DNA of 64,000 bases from Siphonodentalium dalli (GCA_032622095.1 CP136069.1:6000976-6064975); one strand, 5' to 3'. Counted from the first letter of the stretch, positions 22,870-32,590 are shown. Notes: generated by a model from the sequence alone, not told the origin. Numbers and translations: made by a program.

Positions 22870-23690
22870 CATATCATTTATCATTCAATATGACTATGCT
22901 ATGCGACTAAGAAAAAGTATCGTTGGTGACAATGAGGCATATATTTTCTGTGAAAGAGGAAATAATTAAAGTTCTGAGAATTTCATTGGATATTACCTAG
23001 TTAATCTCCCCTCCCCACCTGAATTGTTTTTACCTCAACATCAGTTAATCTTATTTTAGCATTCAATACATGTATGACTATGCGAAAAAGAAAAACTATC
23101 ATTGGTAACAAGGAAGCATGTTTTTTCTTCGGCCGAGGCGTTAATACGGGTAGTCTGGAAATTTTTGTAGACTATTGAAAAATTTAGGTGGTGGTGGGGC
23201 AGGAGGGGTTTTCGGGGGGGGGGCGGTGAGATAAACTGGGTAATTTGAACTAATTTCCAATCTGTAATGGCTCTGCTGATGAAAAAACATACCGGTACTT
23301 ACTTGTCACCATGGATAGATTTTCTTAGTCGAATTGTCATATTGAATGATAAAATTAGACTAACTGACCACTACATGTCAAGGTAAGACAAATTCAGAGG
23401 GGGAGGAGGGGGAGGGGTAAACTAGCTAATTTTTAAGTAAAATTATCCAAACTTTAATTATTGCCTCTTTCACAGAAAACACATGCCTCTTTGTCACCGA
23501 TGATGGGGGGGGGGAAATAATCTGGGTAATTTAATTTTCAACAAAAATAAATTCTGCACTGTATTAAATGGCTCTGCTGAAGATAAAACATGCTTTGTTG
23601 TCACCAATGATAGTTTTCCGAGTCACATACATGTAGTCATATTGAATGATAAAATGAGAGTATCTGGCTACTACATGTTAACTCTTCAAT
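22870..23690. repeat. Degenerate large inverted repeat
   Basis: Left-hand landmarks (TTCAATATGACTATGC, GTTGGTGACAATGAGGCAT, TCTGTGAAAGAGG, a C-rich patch) reappear as complements and in reverse order further right: a G-rich patch, CCTCTTTCACAGAAAACA, GTCACCGATGAT and GTCATATTGAATGAT. At least two layers of similar segments are present, so this may be several nested foldbacks. G-runs occur at about 23210-23223 and 23400-23416. Confidence 0.6.
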
Positions 23691-23900
23691 GACGGGAGCT
23701 AGCTTCCTGAAATTTTGCGAAAACCATGTGCCAATGCATTTTAGTATATATGCGAGTCTCCCATAAGGAGCCTCCCATTTATAAGAGAATACATTGGCCT
23801 AACAATATTTATACCTCGTAATTTTAAGCCACTGCATTCTCTTATATATACAAGTCTCCCTTGTATTAAGCCATCTCCCTATTGGAGACTCGCAAGCTGA
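23691..23900 (+). mobile_element. Decayed family H / module A fragments
   Basis: It starts TTAACTCTTCAATGACGGGA, resembling the family H left end. It contains a degenerate module A hairpin (23727-23800) and a second partial one (23828-23895). Confidence 0.55.
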
Positions 23901-25460
23901 AGCGCAAATATATATACCTATTAACACCAATTGACATCCCTCAGCCACCACTGAATAAGTCAGTCCATTTCATACTAGTAGTATGGGTGGAATCTGATTC
24001 TAACAATTCATGTCTCCATGTCCTGAGTCAATTTCTGCATATTAATTTTTATTTGCACTTCAGCGCAATTGAATTACGCCTCGCCTTGGGTGTACGTGTG
24101 TTGTATTTATGATTTAGTGTAAACATATTTTTATTTCCAAATCCAACATAACATAATATACAGATGATACAAATATGCAAATATAAGAGATAAGAGATAA
24201 TGTATGGAAATGAGGATCAGACAACAAGCCCGAGGGCTTATATGAAGTCTTCTCCTCTTTGGCGACATGCCCCTTCCCCAGATATGATTTGAACTTCAGT
24301 GTAAAGGATGCTCTAACGCAAATATGGTATACATTTGCGCTTAAATAGGCTGATCTCAAATAAGGAATGAATGTGAAAAAGGCCTCCCATAAATTATTAT
24401 ACAATAGATTGTTGACAACTACATGTACATGTATACATGTGCTAGTACTATAATCAATATCAATGAGCAGCACAATCAATAATTAATGTATGTACTTGTC
24501 CAGTACAGTACGTGGTACTCACCGTTTTTCATATTCGGCATAACTCTACAGAGTGTGACCTCCAATATTCACAAAGCAAGCCGGCAATCCCCTCTGACTA
24601 GTCTGAGCCTGACACATACATGTACTGATATAGATGTAACTTGGTCCTGCATCAGCGAAGTGAGTGGGCGTTGGGCAAGCAATGATAACAATCATCGGTC
24701 TTTTCCTTTGGTAACGCTTCATCTATAGCCAAGATGACAGCTGGAAAATCACACTTTTCCCGATGGAATTTTTTATTCACATTTGGCATAACTCAGATGT
24801 CTGTCGAACTGTTCAAGTTGTTTTTGACATACTTATGATAATAACAGTGATTTTGTGTTGTAGAATGTTGTTGTGTTCTTTAATCACTTGGCCTACTTTA
24901 ACTTTGTTGATTCAAGATCCTTGGACTTGGTGCTAAAAATATGCTTTACTCTTACTACCTGTACCAGTACATCAATCTGACACCAGTTGCTGACCGTGCT
25001 TCATAGAAAGTTAAAACTGAAATGTAATAATATAAAATAACTGGTGACTTCTTCAAAGTTCTTGTCCAGTTGTAGCCAAGTAAAATAACAGCGATGAATT
25101 TGGCTTGCATGAATTTGTCGTCCGATTTCAATGCGTCGAAAATAGGTCACATGTCGCTGCATGTCTTGATATATAATTAGCATTTTCTTTAAATTTCTGT
25201 CCACACCTGACCTATATTTGAAGATGTACGTTCATAACGACAATTTGTGTTCAAATGCAGTTCTTTGTAGCACAAGATGTGAATGTGGGCGAGCAGACTT
25301 ATTGTTGAACGGCCATCACACAATCGAAGAAGAGTGCTCGGTAATATATGAATATTCAGAAGGGCAAGGTAGTTTTACAATATCGTACCACTGTGTGCTT
25401 CCGAGCTTACATTCCGAGGAATCGACGGAAAGTACCGAGGATTCCGATTGAACCAGAGTA
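23901..25460. other. No recognised feature
   Basis: Several short open frames occur; the longest is 121 codons on the minus strand at 24114-24479. None shows a recognisable domain. No repeats are shared with other parts of the window. This is among the least repetitive stretches, so it may contain an intron or a diverged gene that I cannot see. Confidence 0.35.
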
Positions 25461-25464
25461 CGCC

Positions 25465-25567
25465 GCTAAAGCTCACCCAGGGTCGCTGTCCGCTTATTCA
25501 TTCACACTACCACTGAACATCGTTAAAGCTCACACAGCGTCGCTATCTGCATATACACTCACATTAT
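25465..25567 (+). repeat. Second copy of the two-unit ~62-bp repeat
   Basis: CGCTAAAGCTCACCCAGGGT and CGTTAAAGCTCACACAGCGT match the pair at 20413-20522, including TCCGCTTAT and ACATTCACAC-like words. Confidence 0.8.
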
Positions 25568-25889
25568 GACATATTACTTATTATTTTGGCAGCTATGTGC
25601 AATCATAATTTTTGCTTAACTATTTTTCAATCAAGCTGATACCTCATTTGAAAATCACGGTTGTTTGCTCTAATATTCTGACCAAAGTTGTCAGTCGAAG
25701 GATTCTTCTAGATGTGAGGAGTTTATTTGGGGACAAATATATTTGTCCCGTATACGGTATCAACTTGTTTTAAAAATAAACTAGCATATGCGTGCTCGTC
25801 ACAATCGAAATGCAACGTTTTGTGTCAGTTCATCGTGTATTATGTTTGTGTGTATTTTCGCTCACTTCGGCCGTGTTGCATGCGCGCGC

Positions 25890-26050
25890 GATACACACCA
25901 ACCACGAGATTCCCCACCGTCGATACAGTAATGCCCAAAGTAATTGACCACTTAACCACAGCAGAATTATGGGTAATTTTTCAGGATTTAGTCGGAAATA
26001 TGGCTTGTTGCCATTCATCGGAATGCTCTTGGCTATAAGCACAGTAATCT
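25890..26050 (+). repeat. Dispersed repeat carrying the empty TTAA site
   Basis: This is the reverse complement of the sequence flanking the MITE at 5510-5747. The single TTAA at 25952-25955 sits where the MITE is inserted in the other copy. Confidence 0.8.
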
Positions 26051-26080
26051 GTCGATATATTTTGGATTCATATTTAAAGG

Positions 26081-26516
26081 TACTCAATCCGATTAAGCAC
26101 CCTTAAATTACTATTTATTTGGCTTCGGGGGTAAAATATATTTGATTCGAGTCGGGGAACCCACCCATCAAAGTTAGGAGTGATCAGATATCGATGTTTG
26201 AAATCTATTATTTTAATGTCAGTGGCCCAGTAAACTTTCGACGAGAAGAACATATCTGACCAGATAGCGGATGAAGATCGATAACTCTAAAATCCAGTGG
26301 CTTTTTTGTGTCAGATATTTGACAACCGGCAAAATTTCGTTCAACGAAACGTTGATAAATAACAGGTTTTGGGCAATGTTATACATATAGCTGACTGTGG
26401 TTAGCATTATTTTTGGGCAATTAATCGATTCTGATAACAGTACTGAAGCGGCATTTCAAAAAATGTTGTTGATGTTGGAATCTGATGATATGGGGACCGT
26501 CAATCGGATTGAGTAC
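26081..26516. mobile_element. Family I TIR element with TTAA flanks
   Basis: The left end AGGTACTCAATCCGATT and the right end AATCGGATTGAGTACCT are exact complements, and TTAA flanks both. Interior words GGCTTCGGGGGTAAAATATA and GATTCGAGTCGGGGAACCCA are shared with 32149-32590. TTAA targets suggest the piggyBac superfamily, but the termini do not begin with CCC, so I leave the class open. No ORF. Terminal positions may be off by one to three bases. Confidence 0.8.
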
Positions 26517-26663
26517 CTTTAATCGTTGGGTTTGTAGCCTTCGCAATTAAGACTAACGAGGTTATGACAGGAGGTTAAATACTTTCGATAATCGTATTAT
26601 ACGCTAATACTTTGTTTACAATTTCTATACCCAGTAGATGGCGGCGCGTCGTGTTGCTAGCCA

Positions 26664-26732
26664 CGTGATCCTAAAGACCTAAACAATGTATATATAGAGG
26701 GTCGCGTGATCCTAAACAATGTATATATAGAG
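26664..26732 (+). repeat. Short tandem duplication
   Basis: GTGATCCTAAA followed by CAATGTATATATAGAGGGTC occurs twice; the first copy has an extra GACCTAAA. Confidence 0.8.
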
Positions 26733-26744
26733 GGTCGTTTCGAG

Positions 26745-27318
26745 GTTACACTGGTGTAAAAAGGGTTCGGAGTGACATCTAGCGGATGCGGGAGGAATAT
26801 ATAGGAGAGAATAAAATAGACACTGGGCCCTGGTTGGTCAATAGCCTGGTGTGCTTTTTGCATAAAAAATCATCACACCTCTTCCCTATGATTTCCCATA
26901 GGTAAAATAGCCATTGGCACAGGAATTAACCCGTTGTAGTGAAGTTTGAATTTTTTGGTGTTGTCTAAAATGTGACAGTATTTTTTTTATGCGGTTCTGA
27001 CAATAATTACGAAAACAAAAGATTTAAGGGAGAATTCCCTGCTATAGACGGACATGATTTTTTTTTGCGTAAATAGTTTCACCAAATGTCAATTTATCAG
27101 ATTTAAAAAATATTTTGGACCCAAATGGACCCAAAATTTATATTGCCAACCACAGGTCCCCAGAGCAAAACTTTACCCCACCCCCAATAATACTTAATCC
27201 TATATATTTAAGTATTATTGGGTGGGGTCAATTTTTGCTCTGGGGACCTGTGTTGCCAACAGTATACGCTAAAACGTTAGCACTGAGGCCTATGGAAAAC
27301 ATTTACACCAGTGTAACC
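26745..27318. mobile_element. Family F TIR element carrying a nested hAT-like MITE
   Basis: The termini GTTACACTGGTGTAAA and their complement are exact. The flanks TTCGAG and TTCGTG look like a slightly mutated 5-6-bp target duplication, in line with TGGAG at 19151. Interior similarity to 19156-19608 includes GAGAGAATAAAATAGACACT-like and GGCCCTGGTTGGTCAATAG words. A separate hairpin MITE at 27151-27252 lies inside it. It encodes no transposase. Confidence 0.82.
27151..27252. mobile_element. hAT-like hairpin MITE with 8-bp target duplication
   Basis: The arms CACAGGTCCCCAGAGCAAAA and TTTTGCTCTGGGGACCTGTG pair, and the pairing continues inward through CCCCACCC and AATACTTAA. TTGCCAAC lies directly outside both ends (27143-27150 and 27253-27260). 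An 8-bp duplication with CA-starting termini is typical of hAT elements. It is nested in family F and is therefore younger. Confidence 0.9.
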
Positions 27319-27339
27319 TTCGTGCAAGAACATCGTCCA

Positions 27340-27857
27340 TTAAAAGAAACTAATCATTATCATGGAATTTACTAAAGTATTGCCCTTATACCCTGTGTCA
27401 ATGCCTTCTCTTATATATGCGAGTCGCCTCGCATATATAAGAGAATGCATTGGCCTAACAATTTTTCATCATTTGTTATTATATTTTACAATTTTTTACA
27501 ATTTTAATAATTTTTTCTTATATTCTTAAACTCTTTCAGTGTCAGACTTATTTTGTAGGTTTAGTGCCAGGGGATCTTACGTTTTTCATGGGCATCAAAA
27601 TTATTACTTTGAATACTTGGTGATAGTTTTGAGTTATAACATGCCCCTAAGGTTTTATCCAGTTTGTTTTTAAATTCGCTATAGCATGCTTAAGCATACC
27701 CAAAAAATATTCAACCCCCAATTGTTTTTTTATTTTTCATTTTTTTTTAGGGCCGATTTTACAGACCGTAAATTAGGGCCGATGAGATCGGCCCCTGGCA
27801 CTGAAAGGGTTAAAAGAAACTAATGATTATCATGGGATTTACCAAAGTATTGCCCTT
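27340..27857. repeat. 48-bp direct repeats bracketing a family G MITE
   Basis: The stretches 27340-27387 and 27810-27857 (TTAAAAGAAACTAAT... TATTGCCCTT) are identical except for three substitutions. They bracket the MITE at 27388-27809. They are far longer than a TTAA duplication and so need a separate explanation (see findings). Confidence 0.9.
27388..27809. mobile_element. Family G piggyBac-like MITE with lost left terminus
   Basis: The right end CCTGGCACTGAAAGGG plus TTAA (27810-27813) is intact. The left side starts inside the element, at ATACCCTGTGTCAATGCC, with a shortened module A hairpin (27396-27460). The interior is the reverse complement of 9523-9955, including GATCTTACGTTTTTCATGGG. 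Confidence 0.82.
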
Positions 27858-27860
27858 CCG

Positions 27861-28350
27861 AAGGATAGGTGCGAAAAACAATTCCATAATAATAAATCCT
27901 CATTTTCATTCTTTCCCATCCCACGTGGCAACAACTGCAAAAACCACCGACTGCACCTCCATTACCGAATGCACCTCCATTACCGAATGCACGTGCCAGT
28001 ACAGCGAGACGTAACCCAAACAAAATCACTCGATAATTAATCCGATGTTGAAATACTTCTGCCCAGTCTGTGATTACCTGGGATTTGATGGTAGAATAAT
28101 GTTTTGGGTTTCTATCGGCTGGCATCAATTTGCTCGCTGATTGAACCGCCGCTCTCTGTGGATACTCTCGCTCTCAATCTACGTACATGTGTTTCAAATT
28201 TAGAGAAAACTATGTAAACATCTAGCAGATGGTTCCGCTGTCTTCCGCCCGAAGTTATTTATATCAATACTCCATTCAATAATGACTCATTCTCGGTATA
28301 TTTCCTGGTGTTGGAGGGTCAGGGCTGAGAATATATTTGGTACCGGAAAT
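27861..28350. other. No recognised feature
   Basis: A small repeat (TGCACCTCCATTACCGAA, twice at 27951-27988) is the only structure seen. Confidence 0.4.
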
Positions 28351-28352
28351 TT

Positions 28353-29035
28353 GCAGAACGAGGTCCCATGCAGAGGGTGAATTTAGTGCCACTACCCCCG
28401 CGCATGCAGTGACACTCCCCCGTACATGCAGTGGCACTCCCCCGCACATGTAGTGACACTCCCCAGCACATGCAGTGACACTTCCCCGCACATGCAGTGA
28501 CACTTCTCCGCACATGCAGTGACACCCCGCACATGCAGTGACACTCCCCCGCACATGCAGTGACACTACCCCGCACATGCAGTGACACTACCCCCGCACA
28601 TGCAGCGACACTACCCCCGCACACACAGTGACACTACCCCCGCACATGCAGTGACACTACCCCCACACATGCAGCGACACTACCCCCGCACATGCAGCGA
28701 CACTACCCCCGCACATGCAGTGACACTACCCTCGCACATGCAGTGACACTACCCCCACACATGCAGCGACACTACCCCCGCACATGCAGCGACACTACCC
28801 CCGCACATGCAGTGACACTACCCTCGCACATGCAGTGACACTACCCCCACACATGCAGTGACACTACCCCCGCACATGTAGTGACACTACCCCCGCACAT
28901 GCAGTGACACTACCCCCGCACATGCAGTGGGCTCAGGCTAGCGTGTCATCATCTGCAATAATAGACATATAGAGACATATTTAAGTTCCCAGATGGTGAA
29001 GATGGTGATGTGCACCCATTGGACCGATATATATT
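28353..29035 (-). mobile_element. Family C element whose hairpin loop holds a minisatellite
   Basis: The left arm (GCAGAACGAGGTCCC ... AGAGGGTGAATTTAGTG, 28353-28387) and the far side (GTGGGCTCAGGCTAGCG, then a decayed interior AGTTCCCAGATGGTGA ... CACCCATTGG up to about 29020) match family C. Between them is the 23-bp array at 28387-28930. The returning hairpin arm is largely lost. Confidence 0.7.
28387..28930. repeat. 23-bp GC-rich minisatellite, about 23 units
   Basis: The unit GCAGTGACACTACCCCCGC followed by ACAT repeats with few changes (CTCCCC, CCACAC, AGCGAC). Early units are 20-22 bp long and later ones a regular 23 bp. Variant order suggests 92-bp blocks in the second half (CTCGC, CACAC and two AGCGAC units recur in order). 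Cys-rich minus-strand frames are periodicity artefacts. Confidence 0.95.
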
Positions 29036-29204
29036 TTTACGTACCGTCGGAACTATATTTAGTCACCTAATATCTTATTTTGACGACCAAAAGTTTGCAA
29101 TAATGGTAATTCTTTCGCTATTAATAACAACAATATGAACTGAGCCAGACATAGACAATTTTAAAAGACAAGAACTAAGATCATGTCAGAAATAGAGGAT
29201 CTAC

Positions 29205-29715
29205 AACGAGTCCCCAGTTAATAGCGGAATTTACAAAACGAGTCCAGTAAATTAGGTCTGGATCGAGCCTTTGACGAGGACCAGACCTAATTTACTGGAC
29301 GAGTTTTGTAATTTCCGCTAAAAACTGGGGACGAGCTGTAGATTATATGTATTACATGATACAAAACATCGACAAAACATACTTAAATCATCAAATAGGA
29401 CGCGAAACTAACATCGGCTTCTATAAGGCAGGCGATGACGTTTCGCGTAACTATTCGCGTTTACCCGCGTAAAGAAATAGTCCCAGATAAATAAAGACTC
29501 TTTGGCTCATTTAATGGCGGATAGTTAATGACATAACTTTTCAAACTCTTCATTCATGATAGCTTGTTGGAAAAATATTGGAAGCCATAGTAATTTTAGA
29601 CGTAGCGTATATCATGTTAACAGACGACAAACCGGAAGTCAAAGATCACCTGGCACTATTTCCTGTTATTAAACGAACGTTTAATATCACAATTCATAGA
29701 ATGGGTTTATTGAAT
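29205..29715 (+). mobile_element. Family J dispersed element with foldback head
   Basis: The head is a ~60-bp-arm foldback: CTACAACGAGTCCCCAGTTA ... TTAGGTCTGG, then CCAGACCTAATTTACTGGAC ... CTGGGGACGAGCTGTAG. The body then runs through ACATGATACAAAACATCGAC and GGACGCGAAACTAAC (29398-29412) to GTTATTAAACGAACGTTTAA. It matches 6541-6945 in reverse, and its first part matches 42690-42797. A 118-codon frame at 29578-29934 crosses its end and is not conserved in the other copy. The element class is unknown. Confidence 0.85.
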
Positions 29716-29719
29716 GGAA

Positions 29720-30204
29720 TAAGGGTAGGATCATGTAATAAATCCTTATACCAAATGTTCTTGTGGTATTTTAGCAGAGAGATGGGAGATAACTCTGCCT
29801 GGAGTTTGCACGGTTATTTCAGCTGGAATGTGGGCCAACCAATTTTCCAATTTAGAATTCTATCAGATATTAAGTACCTGGTGGTTGCATTATCTATGTC
29901 CTATATCTATAGTCCCGCTATGCTGTGTGGGTAGAAAATCAGAATTTTAGTGATTTCTTATGCTCAAAAGTTAAGTGTGAGCTGGTATGTGAGCGAATTG
30001 AATGTCTTGTTTGTAGACAAAATAAATGTGAGCATTGGTTGACGAATCTAGGAAACCTGCTTTTTCCATAAATAGCTTTCTGGATATGGTTAATTGACAT
30101 GGAATTTATTTTTTCTACGAAACTCGAACCAACCGATGACGATAACGGAAGCGACTTTGGACCAAGATCAAGATCTTAATTGGGAATGTGTTTAAGAAAT
30201 GGAT
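29720..30204. other. No recognised feature
   Basis: Unique sequence. Part of an ORF that starts in family J runs in here without recognisable similarity. Confidence 0.35.
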
Positions 30205-30314
30205 GTTGATTTTGTTGCGTTCCATAGAGTATGGATGCAAGTTGGTCTGACATTTTGTGTGGAAAATATCAGACCAACTTGCATCCATACTCTATGGAAC
30301 GCAACAAAATCAAC
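30205..30314. repeat. Perfect palindrome with 46-bp arms
   Basis: The arm 30205-30250 (GTTGATTTTGTTGCGTTCCA...) and the arm 30269-30314 are exact complements around an 18-bp spacer. A partial echo, AAATGGATGCAAGTTGG, lies at 30426. No target duplication was seen. Confidence 0.95.
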
Positions 30315-30613
30315 AATTCATTACTTATATTTACACTCAACCGAGTCAATTGGCAGATTAAAAGATTTTTAAGCGTTCATTTCCAACGTTATTATCGTGG
30401 CTCGGAGCAAGTTGCGTCTACAAACAAATGGATGCAAGTTGGGGTCAGCGCGCGACGTCATGTGACGTAATTTCGACCAACCAACGTCCTGCATTCATGT
30501 TCCACAATACAAATGCATGTGTGAGTGTAAATATTTAGTCAATGGTGGGAGGAAGAGATCAACCAGTTCTCTTCGTGCAAACATGTCACATTTATTCTAT
30601 GTGTCTACATTCA
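30315..30613. other. No recognised feature
   Basis: Unique sequence without visible coding signal. Confidence 0.35.
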
Positions 30614-30617
30614 TTAA

Positions 30618-31186
30618 CCCTCCCATGACTGGAGCTTCCTGTAGGGAGCCCCATAGGGATCCTCCTATATATAAGAGAATACATTGGCCTAACAATATTT
30701 ATCTTGTAAGCCATCACATTATCTTATATATGCGAGGCTATGGGAGACTCGCATAATTAAGAGAATGCATTGGCACAGGGACGTTATTGCCGTTCCAGCG
30801 CAGCTCCCTTCCTGAATTTTTGCAAAAACCCTGATGCCAATGTATTCTCTTATATATACGAGTCGTCCATAGGTGGACTAGCATATATATAAGAGAATGC
30901 ATTGGCCGAACAAATTTTATATTATTTTTTATAATTGTTAAAGAATGTAAGAAAAAATTAAAAAAATTGATAAAGAATATAAGAACAAAATTGTAAAAAT
31001 TACAAAATTGAATTTTGCGAAAACCGTATGCCAATGCATTCACTTAAAGGGATCATCGCATATATAACATAATACATTAGCCTAACAATATTGACCTTGA
31101 CCTTGTAATCCAATTCAGTCTCTTGCTCACACAGCTCGAAACATGCACCGCGGAATGTCGTCTGCTTTATGGGGCTCTCGAAAGGG
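30618..31186. mobile_element. Family H TTAA element with two module A hairpins
   Basis: It starts CCCTCCCATGACTGGAGCTT after TTAA (30614-30617) and ends GGCTCTCGAAAGGG before TTAA (31187-31190). Two module A hairpins lie inside (30690-30780 and 30838-30905), plus fragments. The ends CCC.../...GGG and the TTAA flanks fit a piggyBac-like MITE. The shorter relative is 31677-31899. No ORF with similarity. Confidence 0.75.
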
Positions 31187-31290
31187 TTAAAGAACTTCCC
31201 GTGTGCGCCTGTACATTCTTGTGCATACGTGTTCGACTAATTGATGGGCGACTCCCGACGCTTGCATCAGTTCCACCCGCGTGGTACTCA

Positions 31291-31636
31291 TTTCGCGCTC
31301 CACGTGTATGATGTTTCGCTGATTCTTGGTATACATGGGCCATGGGCGTTTTTATTTATAGAAATGGGAATTTATGGGACGGAATAAAAGTCGAACTGCG
31401 ACCCGGAGGCCGAGTCCGGTAAAAGGTGTAGTTGGGAATTCTGGTGAGATGCATGAGAAACCTTCAGTGATAAGCCGTATTTATAGAGTTGATGTAATAA
31501 TTCGAAGGATTAGTTGTTTTAACGGAATTATGAGTTGGTCATTCGTGAAACCAATATATTTTGTATTCTATAATTACAAGCATGGGTATATGCTATACGA
31601 TCTTGGGCGCCTTACCATTTCTGACATTTGTTTTCT
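31291..31636 (+). mobile_element. Family E element, plus-strand copy
   Basis: AAAAGTCGAACTGCGACCCG and GGCCGAGTCCGGTAAAAGGT match the complement of 9354-9400. The 3' end TTCTGACATTTGTTTTCTTA matches the insertion at 18641-19102. The downstream duplicate of the flanks at 31990-32025 lacks it, which sets its limits. Confidence 0.75.
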
Positions 31637-31676
31637 TATAGACTGTATGTTGTCGAGATGTTAATGCATACATTAA

Positions 31677-31899
31677 CCTTACCATGACTGCATGGAGCTT
31701 CCTGAAATTTAGCGAAAACCATGTGCCAATGCATTCTCTTATATATGTGAGTTTCCCAAATGGATCATCGCATATATAACATAATTCATTAGCCTAACAA
31801 TATTTACCTTGACCTTGTATAACCAATTAATTCTCTTGCTCACACAGCTGGAATCATACACTGCGGAGTGTCGTCTGCTTTATGTGGCTCTCGAAAGGG
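31677..31899. mobile_element. Family H TTAA MITE, short copy
   Basis: It runs from CCTTACCATGACTGCATGGA to TGTGGCTCTCGAAAGGG, with TTAA at 31673-31676 and 31900-31903. One decayed module A hairpin (31723-31800) is inside. Its right half is nearly identical to that of 30618-31186. Confidence 0.8.
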
Positions 31900-32148
31900 T
31901 TAAAAACTCCCCGTGTGCACTTGTGAATTCTTGTGCATAAGTGTTCGACTAATTGATGGGCGACACCCGAGGTTTGCATCAGTTTCACCCGCGTGGTACT
32001 CATAGACTGTATGTTGTCGAGATGTCGACATGTCGAGAGAAACATTGACGGGCGTGTAAGCCAAGGTCGCCCCACTAATTAAAACTATTGCCAGTGGAGG
32101 TTCAGGTTACAATACAGCAATTCATTGACATAGATGAATCAATGTTAA

Positions 32149-32590
32149 AGGTACTCAGTCTCATCAGACGCTCCTAAATTACCATTGCTCTGGCTTCGGG
32201 GGTAAAAAATATTTGATTCGAGTCGAGGAACCCACCTCAGCTCAGAATGAATAGATATCGATTTTTGAAGTTTGTTATTTCTCGAGATGTGTAATAATAA
32301 TTGGCATAGAAACACATGGTCAAACGGACAAAATTGTGGATGAAGATGGATAACTCTAAACTCAAGTGATAATAATAACTTGATTTTAGAGTTACCCATC
32401 TTTCCGAAATTTTGACCGAAACCATCCTTTTAACGGCGTGTTTCTGGGCCACAAACAATTGAAATAACAAACTTCAAAAATCGATATGTGATAATTCTGA
32501 GCGTTGATGGGTAGGTTCCTCGACTCGAATCAAATATTTTATACCCCCGAAGCCAAAATAAATAGTAATTTAGGAGCGTCTGATCACCAA
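32149..32590. mobile_element. Family I giant foldback, arms about 210 bp
   Basis: The left arm starts AGGTACTCAGTCTCATCAGA after TTAA. Its sequence (CTAAATTACCATTGCTCTGG, GATTCGAGTCGAGGAACCCA, ATCGATTTTTGAAGTTTGTT) returns as complements in reverse order up to 32590. The centre is near 32365 (ACTCTAAACTCAAGT... ACTTGATTTTAGAGT). The right terminus is missing or diverged, as the sequence changes after GCGTCTGATCACC. No ORF of note. Confidence 0.85.

Larger units (their letters stand above)
31080..32025. repeat. Local duplication of a ~290-bp segment
   Basis: The stretch 31090-31290 (CCTTGACCTTGTAA ... CACCCGCGTGGTACTCAT) recurs at 31803-32005. AGACTGTATGTTGTCGAGAT occurs at 31639 and again at 32005. 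The first copy is interrupted by family E and the second is not. Confidence 0.8.

Noticed and set aside
24114-24479. 121-codon minus-strand open frame
   Set aside because: No recognisable domain, AT-rich random-looking composition, no splice or promoter support. It cannot be told from chance.
26140-26170. GATTCGAGTCGGGGAACCC as a tRNA T-arm
   Set aside because: The B-box likeness recurs inside family I foldbacks (also at 32216 and 32518) without an A box or cloverleaf at the right distance.
28276-28624. Cys-rich minus-strand open frames (CAGECHCMCG-like), toxin- or metallothionein-like in composition
   Set aside because: They are translations of the 23-bp minisatellite in two overlapping frames and have no signal peptide or unique sequence.
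29578-29934. 118-codon plus-strand frame
   Set aside because: Its first half lies in the family J element and is not open in the copy at 6541-6945; the remainder resembles nothing known.
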